From positions 1 through 9,118 of the forward strand of contig PFVN01000068.1 of assembly GCA_002790635.1 (NCBI GenBank): 9,118 bases of DNA, read 5' to 3'. The position numbers and the translations under genes were made by a program. The notes beneath the pieces are model-generated. The model worked only from the letters and a program-made list of their open reading frames with translations, ran no database searches and was not told the DNA's origin. Positions 5,397-9,118 of this stretch are shown one piece after another; the first letter of the stretch is position 1, and every line of letters begins with the position of its first letter. The DNA comes from Candidatus Moranbacteria bacterium CG_4_9_14_3_um_filter_42_9 (GTDB lineage: Bacteria; Patescibacteriota; Minisyncoccia; Moranbacterales; UBA2206).

Positions 5397-7460
5397 TTAA
5401 ATTAGTATTTTTACATCTATGGCCAACCCTTCTCTGCTATCATTATAAATAAGCAAGGGATTGATATCAAGCTCCCTAATCTCTTTTGCTTCTTGGCTCA
5501 ATTGCGCAATTTTTTGCAAAATTTCCGCCAATTCATCCAAATTATATGGCTTTTGCCCCCGCGTTTCCTTAAACAGAAATCCCAAATTACCCTGGTGCAA
5601 AGAAGCTTTTATATCCTCCAGGCTAAGCGGTGGAATCAGAAAATTGACCATCTTAAATATTTCCGTATAAATTCCGCCCAAGCCGTAGATCAAAATAGAC
5701 CTGACTGTCGCATCTTGTTTTATCCCGATTATCAGCTCGGTCTGCCTTTCTACCATCGGCTGAATGATTAAATTTTCTCCCGGAAAATTGCTAGCCAGTT
5801 TTTTCAAGGCCATGACTAGATCTTCTTTATTTCTAATATCGAGGATGACGCCTTGACGATCAGTTTTGTGCAAAACCTTATCACTGTCGACCTTCATCAC
5901 AACCGGAAATGATGTGCCAGAAATGTTTTGGCCGCCTGTATTAATAATTTTTGTTTCAATCGTTTTTATGCCGTATAAATTCAAAACTTGGCTGGCTTCG
6001 AGAAAAAGAAGCGCCTGACGCCCGGCTACCTTGGCTTTCTGCACAATTGCCGCCACTTTTTCTTGGCGATCCGAATCGCTTTTTGAGCCCTTTTCAACCA
6101 ATTTATTTTTGAAGCGGCTCCATTTATAATATTTATCCAGCACATTTATTCCCTGATCCGGAAAAGAAAAATTGGGAATGTCATTTTTCTCAAGAGTTAT
6201 GACCGATTCCTTTACCCGATTGCCGCCGATAAAAATGGCTATGACATTTCGGTTCGAACTTTTTTTAAAATCAATCAGCACTTGGGCAATTTTTGCGACC
6301 GGGGTTTGGTCTTGCGGAGTCAGGACGCAAACCAGCGTTCCAATTTCTTTTTCTCGGCTGATTATTTCCAAAACTTTCCGGTAACGATCTTCCATCGCAT
6401 CGCCCAACAAATCTACCGGATTTTCCACGGATGATTCTTCGGGCAAAAATTCACTCAGCTCCCGCTTGGTTTCGGAGCTAAAATCTCCAAGTTTTATCTC
6501 CTTGCCTTCCAAGGCATCCGCCGTCAAAACACCCGGACCGCCGGCATTGGTAATGATGGCGATCTTATTATTTTCCGGAATTTCAGTCCGAGAAATTAAA
6601 TTAACTAAACTGTAAAAATCCTCAAAATTGTCCGCGCGCAAAATCCCGGTTTTTTCAAAAAGCGCGTTCATAATCAAATCACTGCCGGCTAAGGCTCCGG
6701 TATGAGATGCTATGGCCTTTTGAGTTTTTTCCGATCGGCCTGCCTTCAAAACAACTATCGGTTTATGCGCGGAAACTTTGCGAGCCGTCTCCATAAAACG
6801 CGGGCCATTTTTTATTCCTTCCAGATACATTCCGATTATTTTGGTATTTTCATCCGAATCCAGATATTCCAGCAGATCCGCTTCGTCAATTTGCATTTTA
6901 TTGCCGATGGAAATCACATTGGAAAATTTTATCTCCTGGCTTTTAGCATTATCCATCGTGGCTACCGCTAGCGCCCCGGATTGTGAAATAAAAGAAATAT
7001 TCCCCGCATCCGGCATTCCGCCCGCAAAGGATGCGTTGAGCCTAAGACGGGGGATTATGAAGCCCAAGCAATTTGGACCAAGAATATTCAGGTTTTTTTC
7101 CTTGGCGATCTTGCTCAATTCCTCCTCTCTGATTTTTCCCTCTTCATTGGTCTCGGAAAATCCGGCGGAAATTATGGCAAAATTTTTGATCTTACCCGCG
7201 CTTTCTTTTATCGTCGAATTTACAAACTTGGCCGGAATCGCGATAATTGCCAGATCAACCTCTTCGTCAATATCCATTAAGCTTGTGTAGCATTTTCTGC
7301 CCAAAATTTCCGCGCGGTTTGGATTGACCAGAAAAACTTCTCCGGCATAGCCCAGCGCAGTGATATTTTTGGTTATCACCTGACCGACTTTCCCCTCCTC
7401 TGCGGAAGCGCCAACAATGGCAATGGACTGCGGATTAAAAAGTTTTTCCAGTTTATGCAT
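5397..7460 (-). CDS. Acyl-CoA (acetate-CoA) synthetase, ADP-forming, fused alpha and beta parts
   Basis: This 687-residue protein should convert acyl-CoA, ADP and phosphate to the free acid, CoA and ATP, the ATP-yielding last step of acetate fermentation. Domain order is CoA-binding Rossmann (about 5-130, IAIVGASAEEGKVG), succinyl-CoA-ligase-like (about 150-290), a linker domain (about 300-450) and ATP-grasp (about 475-687). The phosphohistidine of the alpha part is His253 in ASHTGALAGSD, with ISQSGALA at 158-165. The second relay histidine is His531 in LHKTDRQG. The ATP-grasp shows YGLGGIYTE at 592-600 and ELDINPLL at 663-670. In the His531 motif, Arg-Gln replaces the more usual Val-Gly. The length and single-chain layout fit the fused ACD type. 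Acetyl-CoA is the likely but unproven substrate; other acyl or aryl acids are handled by relatives. It lies 18 bp after the PfkB kinase. Confidence 0.93.
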   Translation of the reverse strand: MHKLEKLFNPQSIAIVGASAEEGKVGQVITKNITALGYAGEVFLVNPNRAEILGRKCYTSLMDIDEEVDLAIIAIPAKFVNSTIKESAGKIKNFAIISAGFSETNEEGKIREEELSKIAKEKNLNILGPNCLGFIIPRLRLNASFAGGMPDAGNISFISQSGALAVATMDNAKSQEIKFSNVISIGNKMQIDEADLLEYLDSDENTKIIGMYLEGIKNGPRFMETARKVSAHKPIVVLKAGRSEKTQKAIASHTGALAGSDLIMNALFEKTGILRADNFEDFYSLVNLISRTEIPENNKIAIITNAGGPGVLTADALEGKEIKLGDFSSETKRELSEFLPEESSVENPVDLLGDAMEDRYRKVLEIISREKEIGTLVCVLTPQDQTPVAKIAQVLIDFKKSSNRNVIAIFIGGNRVKESVITLEKNDIPNFSFPDQGINVLDKYYKWSRFKNKLVEKGSKSDSDRQEKVAAIVQKAKVAGRQALLFLEASQVLNLYGIKTIETKIINTGGQNISGTSFPVVMKVDSDKVLHKTDRQGVILDIRNKEDLVMALKKLASNFPGENLIIQPMVERQTELIIGIKQDATVRSILIYGLGGIYTEIFKMVNFLIPPLSLEDIKASLHQGNLGFLFKETRGQKPYNLDELAEILQKIAQLSQEAKEIRELDINPLLIYNDSREGLAIDVKILI

Positions 7461-7478
7461 ATTTAAAAAATAATTTAA

Positions 7479-8525
7479 TTATAGAGTTTGGGTTTGAAGG
7501 GAACCGATTTTTTCCTCGATTTGTTTTTCCCATAAAAGACCCTCTGTTCCACCGAAAAATTTGACGGAATTTCCAGCATTTGCCGCGCCCCATTTCAAAC
7601 ATTCGTCCAGTGTTTTTGCTTTAACAAACGCCGCAAAAAATCCTGAAGCGAATGCGTCGCCGGCGCCCGTAGTGTCGACCGGATTGTCTTCAATTGCCAG
7701 AATGTGAAACAGGTTTTTTCCATCATATCCCCAAGCCCCGCGAATCCCGTCAGTCAGCGCCACTGCCTTCGGACCAAGTTCTTTTATTTTTTTTATCAGG
7801 AAAGTTTCGTCATTCAGCTCTGGCTCGGAAAATTGTTCTCCTAACCCGTTTAGAATTTCAATCGATTCATCCTTATTGAGAAAAACCAAATGGCTTAATT
7901 TGATTATCTCAATTATTTTTTTGACATTATCATGAATGTTGGATTGGCGCGGATTGTTGGCAATTTTAATGTTGTTTTCTCCGGCAGTCCTAATTATCAT
8001 ATCGACATCTTCTTCCCAATTGCCGTGGAGATCTCCAATGTAAAACCACTCAGTATCTTTTAGTTTTTCCGGAATGATTTCCATATAGCTATTGGCTTTT
8101 TGATTGGAAAAGATTACGCGATCACCGGATTTTGTATCCACCACAATGGCTGACAAGTCGCTCGGAGAATCTTTTTCGTGACTGATGAGCTCGGTGCCAA
8201 CCCCGCTTTTTTTGAGTTTCTGTTTTATCCACTCCGCCATATCATCATCTCCGATGTGAGAATAGCAAGCGCAATTTACTCCGAGGCGAGCGAGACCCGA
8301 CGCGACATTGGCGGCTACTCCGCCCAGAGATTCAAAGCGGTTTTCGATTTTATACTTCGCCCCGAGCTCAAAGGTTATTTTTTTCTGACTCAAAAGATCG
8401 TTTGGGGTTTCCGTAATTATTCCCTCGCTGGTCGGAAAGAATATATCCTTACAAGCCGAGCCGATACAAATTACTTTTTCTCCACCTGCGGCGGACCGCC
8501 CCAGGGGCGGCATTTTTTTATTCAT
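7479..8525 (-). CDS. PfkB-family carbohydrate/nucleoside kinase
   Basis: This 348-residue cytosolic kinase should transfer phosphate from ATP to a hydroxymethyl group of a sugar or nucleoside. The PfkB signature 1 glycines are in SLGGVAANVASGLARLG at 67-82. Signature 2 is DTTGAGDAFASGF at 284-296, with the anion-hole GAGD and catalytic base Asp290. FLNKDE at 215-220 and VALTDGIRGAWGYDG at 255-269 are the usual late-domain motifs. The substrate cannot be told: ribokinase, fructokinase and nucleoside kinases share these motifs. The conserved fold begins at about residue 17 (EKVICIGSA); residues 5-15 are encoded by a GC-rich block that looks inserted. ATG 8525 is taken as start because a Met-Asn-Lys-Lys run precedes the block, but ATG 8513 is possible. 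It is 21 bp after gpmI. Confidence 0.92.
   Translation of the reverse strand: MNKKMPPLGRSAAGGEKVICIGSACKDIFFPTSEGIITETPNDLLSQKKITFELGAKYKIENRFESLGGVAANVASGLARLGVNCACYSHIGDDDMAEWIKQKLKKSGVGTELISHEKDSPSDLSAIVVDTKSGDRVIFSNQKANSYMEIIPEKLKDTEWFYIGDLHGNWEEDVDMIIRTAGENNIKIANNPRQSNIHDNVKKIIEIIKLSHLVFLNKDESIEILNGLGEQFSEPELNDETFLIKKIKELGPKAVALTDGIRGAWGYDGKNLFHILAIEDNPVDTTGAGDAFASGFFAAFVKAKTLDECLKWGAANAGNSVKFFGGTEGLLWEKQIEEKIGSLQTQTL
8481..8513 (-). repeat. GC-rich 33-nt block with palindromes inside the kinase N-terminus
   Basis: Of these 33 bases, 26 are G or C, against an A/T-rich surround. CCGCCCC (8496-8502) and GGGGCGG (8504-8510) are perfect 7-bp arms with one central base. Next to it TCCACC (8481-8486) and GGCGGA (8490-8495) form a second, imperfect inverted repeat. 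The block is 11 codons and encodes a Pro/Gly/Ala-rich run (MPPLGRSAAGG) between Met-Asn-Lys-Lys and the conserved kinase fold. It reads as an in-frame insertion of a dispersed palindromic element. Confidence 0.5.
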
Positions 8526-8546
8526 TTATTTTCTTTATTTTTAAAA

Positions 8547-9118
8547 TTATTTCAATAATGATTTTTTACTCATATTCGCCGGTTTTTCCAGGCCGAGCAT
8601 ATCCAAGATCGTCGGCGCGATGTTTCCCAATAAGCCTTTTTGCATTTTTTTATCCTTGAACTTTTCTCCAACCACCAGAAGCGGCACTGGATTTTTGGAA
8701 TGAAAGGTATTGGTCTGGCCAGTCCTTAAATCAATCATGTCTTCCGCGTTTCCGTGATCAGCCGTAATGATGATGCTTCCCTTCTTTTTTAAGACCTCCT
8801 GGCACAAAACTTTGATCTGAGAATCCAAGAATTCAACTGCCTTAACCGCGGCCTTGAGATTGCCGGTGTGTCCCACCATATCCGCATTAGCATAATTCAT
8901 TGCAATGAAATCATAGACATTGCTTTTGATATTTTTTATGACACTTTGGGTCAGTGCTTCCGCGGCCATCTCAGGAATTTTTGCATAACTGTCAACTACC
9001 GGAGATTTTATCATGACGCGATCCTCGCCCCCGACCGGATCGGCATAACCCCCGTTCAAAAAATAAGTAACATGGGCGTATTTTTCTGACTCGGCAATGT
9101 ACAGTTGCTTGAGGTTGC
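8547..9118 (-). CDS. gpmI: 2,3-bisphosphoglycerate-independent phosphoglycerate mutase, C-terminal part (cut by window end)
   Basis: The frame enters from the high-coordinate end (first full codon at 9116) and gives the last 189 residues of iPGM, the cytosolic glycolytic enzyme that interconverts 3- and 2-phosphoglycerate. About 510 residues is usual, so the N-terminal two thirds is missing. AESEKYAHVTYFLNGG at about 8-23 and GEDRVMIKSPVVDSY at about 30-44 are family motifs. The manganese and catalytic ligands of the phosphatase domain are present: Asp79 and His83 in NADMVGHTG, Asp120 and His121 in TADHGNAED, and His139 in FHSKNPVPL (fragment numbering). A TTG at 9059 falls inside the conserved motif and is not a start. 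A PfkB kinase follows after 21 bp, so this is likely the head of the metabolic operon or part of a longer one upstream. Confidence 0.95.
   Translation of the reverse strand, partial: NLKQLYIAESEKYAHVTYFLNGGYADPVGGEDRVMIKSPVVDSYAKIPEMAAEALTQSVIKNIKSNVYDFIAMNYANADMVGHTGNLKAAVKAVEFLDSQIKVLCQEVLKKKGSIIITADHGNAEDMIDLRTGQTNTFHSKNPVPLLVVGEKFKDKKMQKGLLGNIAPTILDMLGLEKPANMSKKSLLK

Noticed and set aside
6778..7290. Plus-strand open frame of 170 codons
   Set aside because: It lies fully antisense to the CoA-binding part of the acyl-CoA synthetase. It has no recognisable motif and no promoter.
8178..8558. Plus-strand open frame of 126 codons
   Set aside because: It is antisense to the kinase N-terminal half and runs through the GC-rich block. 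No motif supports it.
1..9118. CRISPR array, tRNA, rRNA, transposase or phage genes
   Set aside because: I looked for regularly spaced repeats, tRNA-like cloverleafs and mobile-element proteins on both strands and saw none. The repeats present are short palindromes and low-complexity A/T tracts.

Overview
The window looks like a piece of a small, A+T-rich bacterial genome, most likely from the Patescibacteria/Candidate Phyla Radiation (Parcubacteria-like). This is an inference. It rests on the gene content (fused ADP-forming acyl-CoA synthetase, PfkB sugar kinase, co-factor-independent phosphoglycerate mutase, compact RecJ, MacAB-type transporter), the Lys- and Glu-rich proteins, the standard use of TGA as stop, the A/T-only spacers and the scattered short GC-rich palindromes. 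No rRNA, tRNA or marker gene is present to prove it.

All nine genes lie on the minus strand, so transcription runs from the high-coordinate end to the low end. In that order they are: the C-terminal part of phosphoglycerate mutase gpmI (8547-9118, cut by the window end); a PfkB-family kinase (7479-8525); a 687-residue ADP-forming acyl-CoA synthetase (5397-7460); and a receiver-domain protein with a C-terminal zinc-ribbon-like tail (4812-5381). The gaps between these four are only 15-21 bp, which suggests one operon. A 107-bp spacer with a stem-loop array follows, then recJ (2956-4704) and an RNase HI family gene (2481-2912). A 132-bp tract of about 11% G+C comes next. Last is an ABC efflux or export unit: membrane-fusion protein (1332-2348), ATPase (529-1257) and the start of a MacB-type permease (1-417, cut by the window start).

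The first block is energy and carbon metabolism: phosphoglycerate to 2-phosphoglycerate, a sugar or nucleoside kinase, and acyl-CoA to acid plus ATP. This fits a fermentative cell that lives by substrate-level phosphorylation. The second block is nucleic-acid maintenance (RecJ 5'-3' single-strand exonuclease, RNase H). The third is a tripartite ABC system. No spacer exceeds about 132 bp, and no plus-strand gene is credible.

The points most worth a second look are these. The receiver protein has lost its phospho-acceptor Asp and its switch Lys. A consensus-like promoter sits so close to the RNase H start that the mRNA is probably leaderless. A structured leader lies just upstream of recJ. A perfect 32-bp palindrome covers the stop codon of the membrane-fusion gene. 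A GC-rich 33-nt block sits in frame near the kinase N-terminus. No gene in the window has a Shine-Dalgarno sequence.
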